Below, piece by piece: positions 33,901-45,436 of a stretch of 64,000 nucleotides of DNA; the first letter of the stretch is position 1, and each line of letters opens with the position of its first letter. Below the pieces are notes generated by a model. That model saw nothing but the letters and a program-made list of their open reading frames with translations, had not been told where the DNA came from and ran no database searches. The translations under genes and the position numbers were made by a program. The stretch covers positions 26,535,446 through 26,599,445 of the forward strand of contig OY743172.1 of assembly GCA_963555705.1 (NCBI GenBank), read 5' to 3'. Source of the DNA: Ligustrum vulgare. Taxonomy: Eukaryota; Streptophyta; Magnoliopsida; Lamiales; Oleaceae.

Positions 33901-35409
33901 TTTAACCACATATTTTACCTAGAAAATCCAAATGAATCAATTTAAATCAACCCTCCCAGCCACCGAACAGAGAGACTTCATTGTTGGTGATATACATTAT
34001 GATTATTTGCTTGATACTCCAAGTCCGCTTTTGTGTTTCTGCTATTTAAAGATAGGTATAATTTTAGAGCATCTTTTGTGTTTGATAGCCCATGTTTTCC
34101 ATGGAAAATGGTAATTTTCCATCTATGTTTCCACTCGGGCTGTTTGATACACTATATTTCTCCTAGAATTGAATTCCATGGCACAACACTTTAAAGCATA
34201 TTATAGTCTATTTTTCATGAAAAATTGGTTCTAGTGGGGGCAGTGGTTTTTGTTTTCCATGAAAGTTAGAAGATCTTGAAAATTCTTTTCTTTTACGAGC
34301 AAGCCTAATCAAACACAGCCTAATAGTCCATACTTATTTTGATCTATGTGAAATGTTAACTGGATAAATAACTCACTCATGTTGATAAAATAGATAACGA
34401 AATTTAAAGCGTATCCCAATGATTTTTGTCTAGAAATATTTATGTATACATGTATCTTCAAATTAGCACAATCTCAAATAACAAACTTAGCATTCATTCA
34501 ACTACCTCATTAATGAGGAGTTTAAATTACAATTTAAATTACGCAATTTCTCAAATCACTTTTAACCACACATATTTTCTCTCTTCAATTTTTAACCACA
34601 TATTTTATCTCGAAAACACCAAAAAATCTTCTCTCCTCGTTAAAGAGCCGCCGAACGCACCCTTAGATTAAATAAATGAAAAATTAATATTTACCTAATC
34701 ACTTTATGTAGTACGTTATCTATATATGAATATAGTACCAGATAATATCTTTCCCGCATAAGCTTCATATAGGCATGAAAATTAACCATTGGAGATGAAA
34801 TTTTTAAATCATTATTTGTTTTCCTTATGTGACAATGATTTTTTTCACAATTCATAAAGCATTAGAGATGCTCCTATATGTGCCAAGAAATTATCCAAAT
34901 TAGTGTACATAATGCGAAATCAAACAAAATTATCAAGATAGAGAATAAAAATAAACACAAGCAAAAAAACAAATAAAAAAATGGTAAAGGTTTCATCAAT
35001 CAACATAACAATTATCAATATTATATTAGACTATTAGTACATCAATTACCTTCTTGTTAACATCTGGATGGTACTTTAGAGCAAGTTTCCGATATGCCCT
35101 TTTGATTTCATCAATAGACGCTGAGGCTGAAACCCCCAAAACTTCGTAAGGGGATTCCCTTCGACTCGCTCTCACCTGGACGCTACCGAAATTTCTAATC
35201 CTCTTCTTCTCGCAATAATAGGAGTAATTCCTTCCGTAACTGTGTAAAAAAATGCGAGAACTAGGGACAAAAGGATCTATATGAAACCCATTATTGATTC
35301 TGCAGACGAGTAGTGAAGAATTGGTTTGAAAATGGGACTTTGGTGGAGAAAATGAGGAGTTTATCAGTAGGATTGATGATGCTGTTGAAGAGCAAGCAAA
35401 TCCACGCAT
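30926..35409 (-). CDS. Plastid-type J-domain (DnaJ-like) protein, four exons
   Basis: Exons: 35050-35409, 32502-32661, 31449-31543, 30926-31147; all borders are GT-AG and the joined frame is 278 aa. ATG at 35409 is used, since the frame upstream has no ATG. Residues 1 to about 80 are rich in Ser/Arg/Asn with almost no acids, like a chloroplast transit peptide. The J domain starts at about 86 ([20 protein letters not shown]), contains HPD at 114-116 just before intron 1, and continues with [15 protein letters not shown] in exon 2. Then come [14 protein letters not shown] (exon 3) and a Glu/Lys-rich coiled-coil-like tail ending [12 protein letters not shown]. There is no Gly/Phe or zinc-finger region, so it is type III (DjC). 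J domains stimulate Hsp70 ATPase, here probably a stromal Hsp70. Intron 1 (2.4 kb) holds several MITEs. It resembles Arabidopsis plastid DjC proteins, but I cannot assign the exact ortholog. Confidence 0.9.
33517..33733. mobile_element. Tourist-like MITE with TTA duplication
   Basis: A perfect 14-bp inverted repeat GGGTGTGTTTGATA ... TATCAAACACACCC, flanked by TTA at 33514-33516 and 33734-33736. 217 bp, no coding capacity. Lies in intron 1 of the J-domain gene. Confidence 0.88.
33806..33976. mobile_element. MITE, TGTTCGG-ended variant
   Basis: Ends GTGTGTGTTCGGC and CCGAACAGAGAG, with interior TTTTTAACCGCAC, TTTTCTCACTCC and TTTTACCTAGAAAA. In intron 1 of the J-domain gene. Confidence 0.65.
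34076..34325. mobile_element. Probable Tourist-like MITE(s)
   Basis: TTGTGTTTGATAGCCC at the left, GGGCTGTTTGATACAC inside (about 34138) and AATCAAACACAGCC then TAA at the right suggest one or two overlapping elements of the GTGTTTGATA family. Exact borders unclear. Confidence 0.45.
34520..34662. mobile_element. MITE, partial
   Basis: Family phrases CTTTTAACCACACATATTTTCTCTC and TTTTAACCACATATTTTATCTCG, right end GCCGCCGAACGCACC then TTA. The left end is lost. Confidence 0.5.
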
Positions 35410-35577
35410 GTTCTTGTTGAATTCATCAACTGTTGGTGGATTTAGCAAATCTATCGGCTTATTATAAGGGTGGGTCTGATAGCATTGTCAATTGTGAATT
35501 TGGGTGAAAATAAAATGAATTTTAGAAAATTCAATTTTAAGGAATTAAATTTTTGGGAATTAGAAGTTTAATGTGTT

Positions 35578-35970
35578 TGATTGATTTAATTTTCTAGGTG
35601 AAAAAAATAGGGAATTTTCCAACTTTTGTTGTTTAATTGATATTATTTTTCATGAAAAATAAAGTAAAATTGATTTATTTAAAAAAAAAATTAATTTTTT
35701 CACACATTTGTACTTCATAATAATAATGTTAATTTTTAGAAAAAAAAATAAATCAATTAACAATAATAAAAATGATCAAACGTAACGAAAATGGTATAAG
35801 ATTTTTCATGAAAAATAAAACTTTCTCCTCCAGAAAAATGAATTCATTCAAAACAAGAAAAATATCGAATTTCTAAGCAAGTGAAAAAATGAATTACATG
35901 AAAAAATTAGACAACCAAACAGCATAAAGTTAGAAATTCACATGAAAAATTATGCGAATTAAACGCACCA
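35578..35970. mobile_element. Possible Tourist-like element upstream of the J-domain gene
   Basis: Starts near ATGTGTTTGATTGATTTAA and ends GAATTAAACGCACCA then TAA. The interior has several ATTTTTCATGAAAAAT words. The inverted ends are imperfect. Confidence 0.4.
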
Positions 35971-36136
35971 TAATAATCACTAAACTTTTCAAAACGTTAC
36001 TACTTACTTATTGATTGTTAACGAATTTCATAGTAGTGAGGGATTAGAAACACTTTTTAAAGTTGAGTGACCATTGAGTTGCACTTTAAAAATCAGTAAG
36101 TAAGTAGTAACGTTTTGAAAAGTTCAGTAACTATTA
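35971..36136. mobile_element. Fold-back MITE with 46-bp arms
   Basis: Arms at 35971-36016 and 36091-36136 are inverted copies with about three mismatches. Their shared core is ACTTTTCAAAACGTTACTAC followed by TTACTTA. The arms enclose a 74-bp loop, so a single strand would form a long hairpin. Confidence 0.88.
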
Positions 36137-37626
36137 GAATAATTAACTCTAAAGTGCTTGAAATTTTTAGCCGTTGCAGTTCATTCATCACTGTTCTAAA
36201 TCACCAAAGTACCCATGTCACCCTCAAGAGATACTCCATTGTCTTATGATAATTGGAACTGAAGTGACAATGAAATTGACGAATTTCTAAAAAACGTGAA
36301 TAAGTTAATAGAGAAGACTTAAATTTCATCTTCAATGATTTCGTCAACATTTAAATATTGTTGATTACGTGATATTTTTTTAATTTAAAAATAATAACTT
36401 ATTTACAAAACGGTTAATAGAATATTAAACTTTTCGTTATTATAAACTATAAATGTTATTTTCTTAAACTATATTTCATTTTTATATTTTATTTTAATAG
36501 TTAAATTTATAATGGGATTTTTTTTTTTTAATTATTATAGACAAAAAATTATTTATTAATCTTAAATTATTATTTATTATTGTTATTTTGTTAAGATATT
36601 TCAATGACTATCTTTACTTAACGATAAATTATATTTATTAAAATGCATATTTTTTTAATTATTATCTTAAATTTAATATAGTCATTAAAACTTTGAATGA
36701 AAATAGTCAAAAAGTGCTTGATCAGAAATATGTTTCAATGAAAATCTTCATGCCATGACGTCTACTTCCCCTTTTAATATAATTAAAATAATTATAAAAT
36801 AAACTAATGGTGACTCATTCAGTCAGATAGAGCGTCAATAAGTAGACGAAGTACTCGACATTGTCAATTTTTTTCCAATCAAGTCAGCTTAATATTGTAA
36901 TTGACATTGTGCATTGGACAGACATTTTTAACCACATACATTTTCTCCATGTATTTTACTCCAAAAATATAAATAAATCAATTTATAAATGCTACAGTAC
37001 CCTATTTGGTGGAGATTAAAATTAGATTTTTAGTAAATTTTTATAAGAGTTAATAAGATATGTGGTTGAAAAGTTGTGGGACCCATAAAATATATGGTTG
37101 AGATTAATTATTGACGTAGACTTAGATTAAAATCTAGATTTTAATCGATACCAAACAGGGGCAGTATTAAAATTAAAGAAACGATCACTGTGCGTGTAAA
37201 CAAGTGAATTTTACATCTTATGTGTATGATGATTAATGATATGCTTTATATTTTGAAGTATTAATATATTATATTTTTGAAAGTAATTGGGGTAATTGAA
37301 GTGTTTGCGTGTGCGTGTGCGTGTGCGTGTGTGTGTGTGTGAGAGAGTTTGTGGTGCCCACCCGTCATTTGGTCGATGGGCATTGGGTGTCAGCGGGTCT
37401 GCACCATAAAATTTCCAATATATAAGATTTTATGAAATTATGTATATAATGTGTAAATGTTGAATAAACTAAAACACAATGTTTTATTACAATAACACGT
37501 TTTTGTACATATATTTTTTGTCAACGTTTTGCAATTTTTCATATTTTTTTCTGTTTTTACCAAAATTTATATTGTGTGTATCGAAACTCAGCAAAAAAGT
37601 AATATATATGTTTGTGTGTGTGTGTT

Positions 37627-37659
<33 letters not shown>

Positions 37660-39362
37660 AAATACATGTTTAAGAAGGTCTTTTCCAACATTAGACAATG
37701 TTTGTCCTTCAGTCTTATTAATGATCATTGTAAAGTATAGACGTATTGCAATTTATTTCAATTGAATTTGAATGAATATCTTTCATCATTTGCTGGAATT
37801 AATGAGATGCAAATAATGAAAACTTGTTTTCCAACGTTTTTTCAAACGATTATTTCTGCATGAATAGTATGTAACTTGAAAACACGATAAATCATTCTTT
37901 ATTCATTGCAAAGACCATTGGATGAGTCCAAAATCCTTAAGAGATTCAATGGACAATTTATCTGCAAAATTAACTTACATGTTGGGATACCATTTGACAA
38001 CAATATATTTAGGAATTACTCTTAGTAAAATGATCTGTATTATCTATTTAAAATTGATTTGTACCATCTATTATTTCATCAAAGCTAGCAAAATTTACAC
38101 TTTTATATGAAATAACTCAATTAGTTTGTTATTGATGTAATCACCATACTCATTTTTGTTTAAAAAAAATCATATTGTGTTATTATATAATATGAAATTA
38201 TTATATTATAAAATTGTATATTGTTAGAAAATAATAAATTAATAAGGATATCATTGTACAAGAATTTAGAGTATTGATTATGATTGTTGTGTATTAATTT
38301 AATATGGAAGTCAATGAAACTGTAAAATATCATGTGAATATTAATTTTGAAATTAATTTACATTAATTTACTATAATTTAATAGTATTTGTATTTGTATT
38401 GTATTGTATGTAAATATGAATTGAATTTTGTAAGATCATTTTTTGTGTAACATATGAAAATAAGTCAAGGATTAATGGAATACACATTTTGGATTAAAAG
38501 TCATGTAGTTATTACATTCATAATATACACATGGTAAAGTATGAAATTTGAGTAAACAATCTAATTTTTGATTTATAGTATTTATTAAATGACAAAGTGA
38601 AAATTATAGTATAATTTTACTTAAATATAAAATAAAAACTATAATAATAAATCAGTAAAAAACTTGAAAATTTATTGAGAAGAACACCAAATAATAAACG
38701 GATAGAAGAAAGGTAAAATAAAAGCCACGAATTAATGGAATTGCAACTTTTTTTATTAAAATTCATGTGATTATTACATTCATAAAAATATTTATTAAAT
38801 GACAATTAGATTTTCTTTTTTCTTAGTATTGAATAAATGAAAATTATAATATTATTATGAGAATAATAATATGAAACTATATTACTATTATAAGCTAGAA
38901 AAAAATAGAAGAATAGAGATGATAATAGTCTTTTGTTTTATTTAGAACATGGGCTCATATATGTAAGAAAGAATTAAGGATATACAAATTAATGATATCT
39001 AGGGCTACACGAGTACAAATGTCATTCACTAATACATATAATATTTACAGCACTCCCAGTGAATGACATATATTACAAAAAAAATATTCATCTCGTTAAA
39101 ATCTTGTTTGATAAAAACACAATGGGACAAAAATATCAAACGAAAGAAAAAAGTACAATTATTTCGGAGTATTAAAATAAACGTTGTCTTATTAAAATAT
39201 TATTGAAAAAACTCAATGAGATAAAACCTAAACTAAGGAAAAATAGTATAGCTAGTCTCAATGATGTTGATTATTGTAAATCATTGAGTCGACGCATCCC
39301 AATCTTATAAACCAATTTCTTGAAATTTTAGGCGTTGGGAATGGTGTGGATAAATCAGTTAC
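36137..39362. other. AT-rich intergenic stretch
   Basis: No gene found. Contains a MITE fragment (36895-36990), a MITE (37000-37161: CCCTATTTGGT ... ACCAAACAGGGG, flanked by CAGTA on both sides), a GTGTGC microsatellite (about 37300-37345) and a (GA)n run (about 37636-37661). Confidence 0.55.
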
Positions 39363-41640
39363 CACTACTAAAAAAAAGCTTATCAAAAATGGATAATTAG
39401 CAACGGATTGCATCAATTGGTAATTAGTAACGGATTATCCGTTGATAAAAGTCAAAGACTTTCACCTACGGTAATCAACAACGAAATTTCCGTTGGTAAA
39501 TGTGATAGCTCTTTACCAACGGATATTCCATGCCTAATGCATTCGTCTAACAATTATATCTTTTACCTACGGTAATCAACAACAGAATCTCCACTGGTAA
39601 ATATGATAGTTCTTTACCAACATATATTGATAAGTGTATTTTATATACTTATTTATATGTCAAAATTAGAATATATTATTGTCATTTTTGAATAAATGTT
39701 ATTTAATTTATGTTTATTTATTTACATTTCAGAAAATATTCCAAAATATGAAGAATGAGGCAGTTGATGGGAAAAACGCTCAATTGGATGCTAATCGGAG
39801 CTTAATTGAGTAGATGAGAAGTTTGTGATGTCAACCGAAAAACTTGCATGGTGCCAAGTGAATAAATCAGGAGTTGGAGGACCCAATTGAAGAAGTTGAA
39901 AGCTCAAACGAGCAAAACGAGAAGATTCTAAGTTTGAGAGGACTGAGGTTGCAAATAAAAAGTAGGGACTAACTTATACAACATAGAAAAGGTGGAAATT
40001 GCTGTGAAGTCCAAACCACGCGATCGCTGGAATCAATACCACGCGATTGCACGATGCCTCGATCTGAGAGTTATCACCATATCCACGCAATTGCACGGTT
40101 ATTCGACTGGGCCGAAATTGGGTTTTTTGCGCGCTGCTTCAACGGTTTTTCCTCTTCTTTGACCTATGTTTCTCCAAAACTTATATATACTACTTGAGAG
40201 GCAAGAATTTTGTACATTTACCTCTCTTAAGAATGAGTCAAAATGGAGAATTCAACATCAAATTCTTGGGAAATCAAGCATCGCAAAGGGACGTGAATTG
40301 AAGATAATTGAAGAATCGATACTTGGTGCAAGTGTTCATTTATTTATATTACTTTCAATGAATGTTTATTATTGTTGTTTTTGTACTTTAATTATGATTT
40401 GTAACTAAACTCTATATTGAGATGAACGGTGTAGCCTGACTTAATTATGTTAATTCCTAATTCCATTGTTTTAACGATTTCATTACATGTGTTGATTTAT
40501 TATTGTTCTTAGTACTTGAGTTGCTTGATCACAAATTCATAATTTAACAAGTTATTTCTATAATTCGAGAGATCAGTTAATAACTTAGATCGTGGTAATA
40601 AATCCGATAATTGAACAAGAGATAGAAATATGCTTTTGTTGTTATTGCGGCCATGTGTGAATTCTTGTGTTGATTGCATCTAGATAAAGAATATTCGTAC
40701 CCACTGTAGAGATACATTGTTGACTTATTTAGGTAGAGTTGATTTAAACTCGAGAAATGAGTTTCAATATACATTAGTGAATTCGACCTAATGCATATTT
40801 AAGAAATAAAATTAGAATTGGAATTGATTTAATTGGTTATGTGAAATCGTGAATCCCAACTCATTTACAATCATCTTTAAAACCAAAAGCAAGGTCAAAA
40901 TTTTATTTCTTTAATTCAATTCTTTAGTTTTAGCTTTAAAAATCACAATTCTTTCATCCATTCAACTGTTCAAATAGGGTTAAAAGTCAACATATTTCGA
41001 TACTTAGTAGCAGTCTCTGTGGGACGACAATCCGGACTCCTAGGTCCACTTTATTACTTTTCACGATCCGTACACTTGTGGGTGTATCTCGCATCGCAAG
41101 ATATTAGTGAATAGATATTTCGTGCCTAAAGTAATCATTTATCTTTTACCTACGGGCATCGATAATGGAATATCCGTTGGTAAATGTTTTATGTTTTACC
41201 AAACAGAAATTCTGTTGGTAATAGGCGAAACATTTACCAACGAGATTTTCGTTGATAACATGCAAACCATTTACCAACAACAATTCCGTTGATAAAGACT
41301 AAAATTAAGAAAAACACTTTTACCAACGAAATATCTATTAGTAAAAGGTGAAACCTTTTCCAATGGAATTTCCTTTGGGTAAATTGTAACACTTTTACCA
41401 ACGAATATTCCGTCGATAAAAGTGTTTTTCTTAGTTTTACCCTTCACAACAGAATATTCGTTGGTAAAAGGTTACCAACGAAATTTTCGTTGGTAAAATG
41501 CAATACCTTTACCAACAGATATTCTGTTGGAAAAATGTGAAACATTTACCAACAGAATCTTCGTTGGCTCACTTTTAACAACGGAATGTCCGTTGGTGAA
41601 ATGCAAAACCTTTACTAACCGAAATAATTGTACGATATTG
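39363..41640. mobile_element. CACTA-type transposon end, split by an LTR
   Basis: Begins CACTACTAAAAAAAAGC, the En/Spm (CACTA) terminal form. It is followed by many short inverted words such as ACGGAATTTCCGT and TTACCAACGG/CCGTTGGTAA, the subterminal-repeat pattern of CACTA elements. The array stops at 39627 and resumes at about 41100-41640, with an Athila-like LTR between. No opposite AGTAGTG terminus and no transposase were found, so the element is truncated. Confidence 0.6.
39628..41098 (+). repeat. Solo Athila-like LTR
   Basis: Starts TGATAAGTGTATTTTATATA and ends GCATCGCA, aligning to the LTRs of element B on the opposite strand (for example CATTTCAGAAAATATTCC, and GACGACAATCCGGACTCC near the end). 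No internal region, PBS or gag follows, so this is a solo LTR from recombination. ATATT occurs on both sides (39624-39628 and 41115-41119), but not exactly at TG/CA, so the duplication is uncertain. Contains three CACGCGATCGC-type words at 40017-40100. Confidence 0.75.
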
Positions 41641-43084
41641 GTAATTCTATTTATAGAAATGAATGAAATAAAGTAATGTTTATCATCATTTCGTGTAATA
41701 TGTACGACTATTAAGTTTTTTTGAAACAACGTGATATTTTAAGATTAAGTTCACATACTTGAATATTTTAATATTAAAAAAATATTAAAATTACAAGGTT
41801 CTACATCGAAGAGTTTTTATCATATCATCTTAATAGAAAAATTATAAATTTGTTCATTACACCTATATTTAAATCAACTTCGATATGCTTATATTTTTCT
41901 TGTGTTAATTTGTTGAAGATTTTGTAATGATTTGATGATGCCTTATTAAACCCTTATCAGGAAAACTAAATAGGTCAAAATTTGAGCGAAGGAAAAATAG
42001 TACACATACTCCCCTCATTTAATTTGTATTGAGTCATCCATATCAAGAGTTTAATAGAGAAGAGTATAGCAATAGATATATGGAGGTATATGACCTATAC
42101 ATTATGATAATTCATATTAATCATAAAAACACTCTCTGGGTAATGTTATTGTAAAAAGAATATGCATCATTATTAATTGAGATTTATATATCATGTTTAT
42201 CAATTTTTCCAGTGTCTTTGAAAGCTCTTCAAGATATCCAACCATATTTAAATTATCAATGATGAATACAAATATTGATATTTGTATTATATGGGCATTA
42301 TTGGTTATTCTTGTATGTATGTATATATATATATATATATGCTTCGAGCGGCTAGATCAATAACCCAAAAATAATGTCTTATTATTACTTGAAATTTGTA
42401 TACCATTGACGGCTGTCAGCGGCGATATTGCCACTGATACCCCTTGAAGGCAGCGATCTTGTCTCTATTAAACCGCTACATTGTCGATAGAGAGATGGTA
42501 GAGAGAAAGGGTAGAGAAAGTTAAGATTGAGTTTGAAATAGTTAAAAATTATTTTTGGTTTGAATGGAGGTGGAATGAGTAGAGGTGGGGTAATTTAATT
42601 TTTAATAATAAAATATTTAATTAATAAATGTTAATGGGTAATTAGTACTTGATTTTTAAAATATAAAACTCATCATCTTATTATTACAACATGATCTCTA
42701 AAAATAACTTTGTTTCTGTTGCTAGTGACAAGAACATGATATTTTGCCCGTCATGCCCACCAAATGTGCCTATGATGGGCCATATAATTTTCCCAACCCT
42801 ACCCAAACTCACCCCACATAATAAACGCAAAACTAAACCTAATCAAAACAAAATCACTTCTTAGCTCCACTCAACATCTGCGCAACTGGGATTTCGGAGT
42901 GGTGATTATTTGCCTCTCCCCTCAAATATCCTAACCACTCATCGACGAGATGGGTAGTGGTGATTGTGGTTGGAAGTCCGTATAAATTTGGATGAAACGC
43001 AACAGTTGGTTATTAGGGCAGTCGAAGAAGAAGAAGAAATACGTAGACTTGGGTTGCGTAGTTTGTAGCTAGTTGTGGTTACTA
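41641..43084. other. Gene-free stretch
   Basis: AT-rich, with a short (TA)n at about 42327-42341. From 42700 it becomes GC-richer with TGG/GGT-rich patches at 43110-43170, which read as Gly codons but have no gene context. Confidence 0.45.
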
Positions 43085-43194
43085 TGATGGCTGTTGTGGT
43101 TCGGTTCAGTAGATATGGTGGTGGCGGTGGTGGTGGCGGCGACGGTGGTGGTGGTGGCAGTAATGGAAATGGTAGTCAGGTAACGTGAGGTCTC

Positions 43195-43520
43195 GGGTCA
43201 CATTCACATGTTTGATTTTCTTAAGTCACACGTTCAGCTCTCAAGTCACGTGTTTAATTTCTCATCATTCATCAGTCACACATTTAATTTTCTGAAGTCA
43301 CGCATTTAATTTTCTCATGTCACACGTTCAGCTCTCAAGTCACACGATCACTGGGTCACAAGTTTAACTTCTTGTGTCACATTCATCGAGTGAGATGTTT
43401 GATTTTCTCAAATCACATTCATCAAGTCACACATTTAATTTTCTCAGATCATACATTCAATTTTCAGGTCACATGTTTACTTTCTCAGATCACATATAAT
43501 AGTTCGTAGGTCACATGTAT
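43195..43520. repeat. Degenerate minisatellite, unit about 24 bp
   Basis: About a dozen imperfect repeats of a TCACACATTTAATTTTCTCA-like unit, with variants such as TCACACGTTCAGCTCTCAAG. Spacing varies from about 20 to 40 bp. Both strands are non-coding. Confidence 0.75.
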
Positions 43521-43934
43521 ACTTCGTGGTGGTGACTGTAGGTGCTCATCGAAGATGATGGTGGTGGTGAATCGGAGATCGTGGTTATGATGATTATGGT
43601 GATGTAGCATTGGAGATTGTAGTGGTGATGATTGTTCGTCAGAGATGGTGGTTTCAGGTGGTTTATGCTTCGCCAGGAAATTCGACCAAAAATAATTTAT
43701 TTTGCTGTTGTAAGAAATTATTTCGGGGACGTTTTCCATATGGAAATGTTGTAAACTCGACGTTGGGGGATGTTAGTTTTTTCTCCGATCGGTTTGTGTG
43801 ATTGATAAATTCTAGACTCCCTCACTGAAAGCTTAATTGGAGAGATTGGGTTGATATTTTGAATTGTTAATATATAACAACTTGACATATGTATTTTTCC
43901 CTTTCCCCAATGTGTTTTTTCCAAAAGGTGGTAA
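43521..43934. other. Gene-free stretch
   Basis: GATGATGG/GGTGGT-rich to about 43640, then ordinary AT-rich sequence. No gene supported. Confidence 0.4.
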
Positions 43935-44097
43935 CACTGTTTGGTTTATAAACTGATTTATTTATAATTTTGAGGTAAAAATTAGTTGTTGAAGATTGAA
44001 GAGAGAAAATTTGTGTTGTTAAAAAGTAGTATGAAAAATTATGTAATTTATAAACATGTTTATAAATAAAAAAAACACAAGTTATCAAACGCTAGCT
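43935..44097. mobile_element. Tourist-like MITE (TAA duplication)
   Basis: Starts CACTGTTTGGTTTATAAAC, ends GTTATCAAACGCTAGCT, flanked by TAA at 43932-43934 and 44098-44100. Interior GAAGAGAGAAAATTTGTGTTG matches the family in reverse. Confidence 0.75.
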
Positions 44098-44220
44098 TAA
44101 TAACAAACGAATCATAAAAAATAAATAAATTGGGATCCAACCTTTAAGAATAGTGACGAGAGCAACAAGCAACTTGTCCAACCAAGAGCCTAGCTCCACT
44201 CGACACCCTCTTATCAAAAC

Positions 44221-45273
44221 TAGGTCTGAGCAAAAGAACCGAAACCAGTGGTTCAGTTCGGTTCGATTTTGGTTCGGTTCGATTCGGTTCTTTCAAAATT
44301 TTAAACAGTTCTGGTTCTAAAAATCAAGAACCATTCGATTCCGGTTATGGTTCAGTCTTGGTTCAGAACCAGAACCAAGAACCATAATTCATAGTACAAA
44401 ACACGATTTTTTTTTTATATTTTTAAAAAAAATAAATTTAAAAAAAATAAACAAATCATCAATTCTTAATCTTAATACATGTTATCCGGTCCATTAGTCA
44501 TTATCAATTACCCAACAACTATTGACTTATTCAATAAGTAATAAACAAAAAATCAGAGATCAAAAATCATTTTTCTTTCACTGGATCTGTCGTTCAGCTT
44601 CAAGTCTTCACCTGTCAATTCTTCAAAAATCAACAAACAATAAATCTCCACTATCTATCTTACAATTAGTTGTTATCTTATTTTCAAAGATTTGCTGGAC
44701 TTGTGCGACTTTTTCTAAAAATGTGAAGAACTACGAGTAGAAATTGAAGAATATTTAGAAGGAACACATATACACGGATGATGAGATATGTTACGGTCTG
44801 GAAGCAGAGTTGTACCTGTGATTTTGTAGACCTGAAACAAACGGTTGTTTTTCGAGATATAGGCCTTGGGCTTTACGGCCCCCGAAATTTTTTTTTTTTA
44901 AGGAAAAAAAAAAAGGGCCCAAAACCAGTGGGCCCTGAAGCAATGGCTTCATTTGATTCAAGCCAGGTCCGGCTCTGTCTGGAAGAGAGTGAATATTTTG
45001 ATATCGAGGACAAATATGATTGTTGTATTCGCATATTGATCAAGGTTGATGACCTTACCATCTTACGACTCTTACCAGCCGGAATCTACCATCGCTTTAT
45101 TACTTAAGTTTGAAAATTTTAGTTTAGAAAATCGGAACCAAAACCAGATCCGAACGATTCGGTTCCGGTTCGAATCTTCTCTTACAAAAAAAATCAACGG
45201 TTCTTTTTTGAAAAAAATTATCGATTCTTAATTCCCTAAAAATCAAAACCATATAAAACCACGCCAAGGCCTA
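44221..45273. mobile_element. Non-autonomous hAT element, 1053 bp
   Basis: Flanked by a perfect 8-bp duplication ATCAAAAC (44213-44220 and 45274-45281). Ends TAGGTCTGAGC / GCCAAGGCCTA are short imperfect inverted repeats. Subterminal regions are rich in GGTTCGGTTCGATT-type words (44240-44390 and 45130-45190), partly inverted relative to each other. The middle holds a chance 109-codon ORF with no recognisable domain. 8-bp duplications and such ends fit the hAT superfamily. Confidence 0.87.
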
Positions 45274-45436
45274 ATCAAAACGTTCTGCATATCTATTCTT
45301 TATTTAGATGTGCAAAAAGATAACCCCGTGGCATAATCCCATACCCACACCACAATTGAGATTGTACCATTTTTGCACCCAACTTTGGAGGAGGAGGAGG
45401 ATCGATGTGGTAGCAGCATAAAATTAGCAGGTGAAA

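Noticed and set aside
35410..35448. Longer N-terminus for the J-domain protein
   Set aside because: The upstream frame opens with TTG, not ATG, and adds Asp/Glu residues unlike a transit peptide.
44778..45107. 109-codon ORF inside the hAT element
   Set aside because: Low-complexity GPKP/KKKK text, no domain, lies between subterminal repeats; treated as chance.
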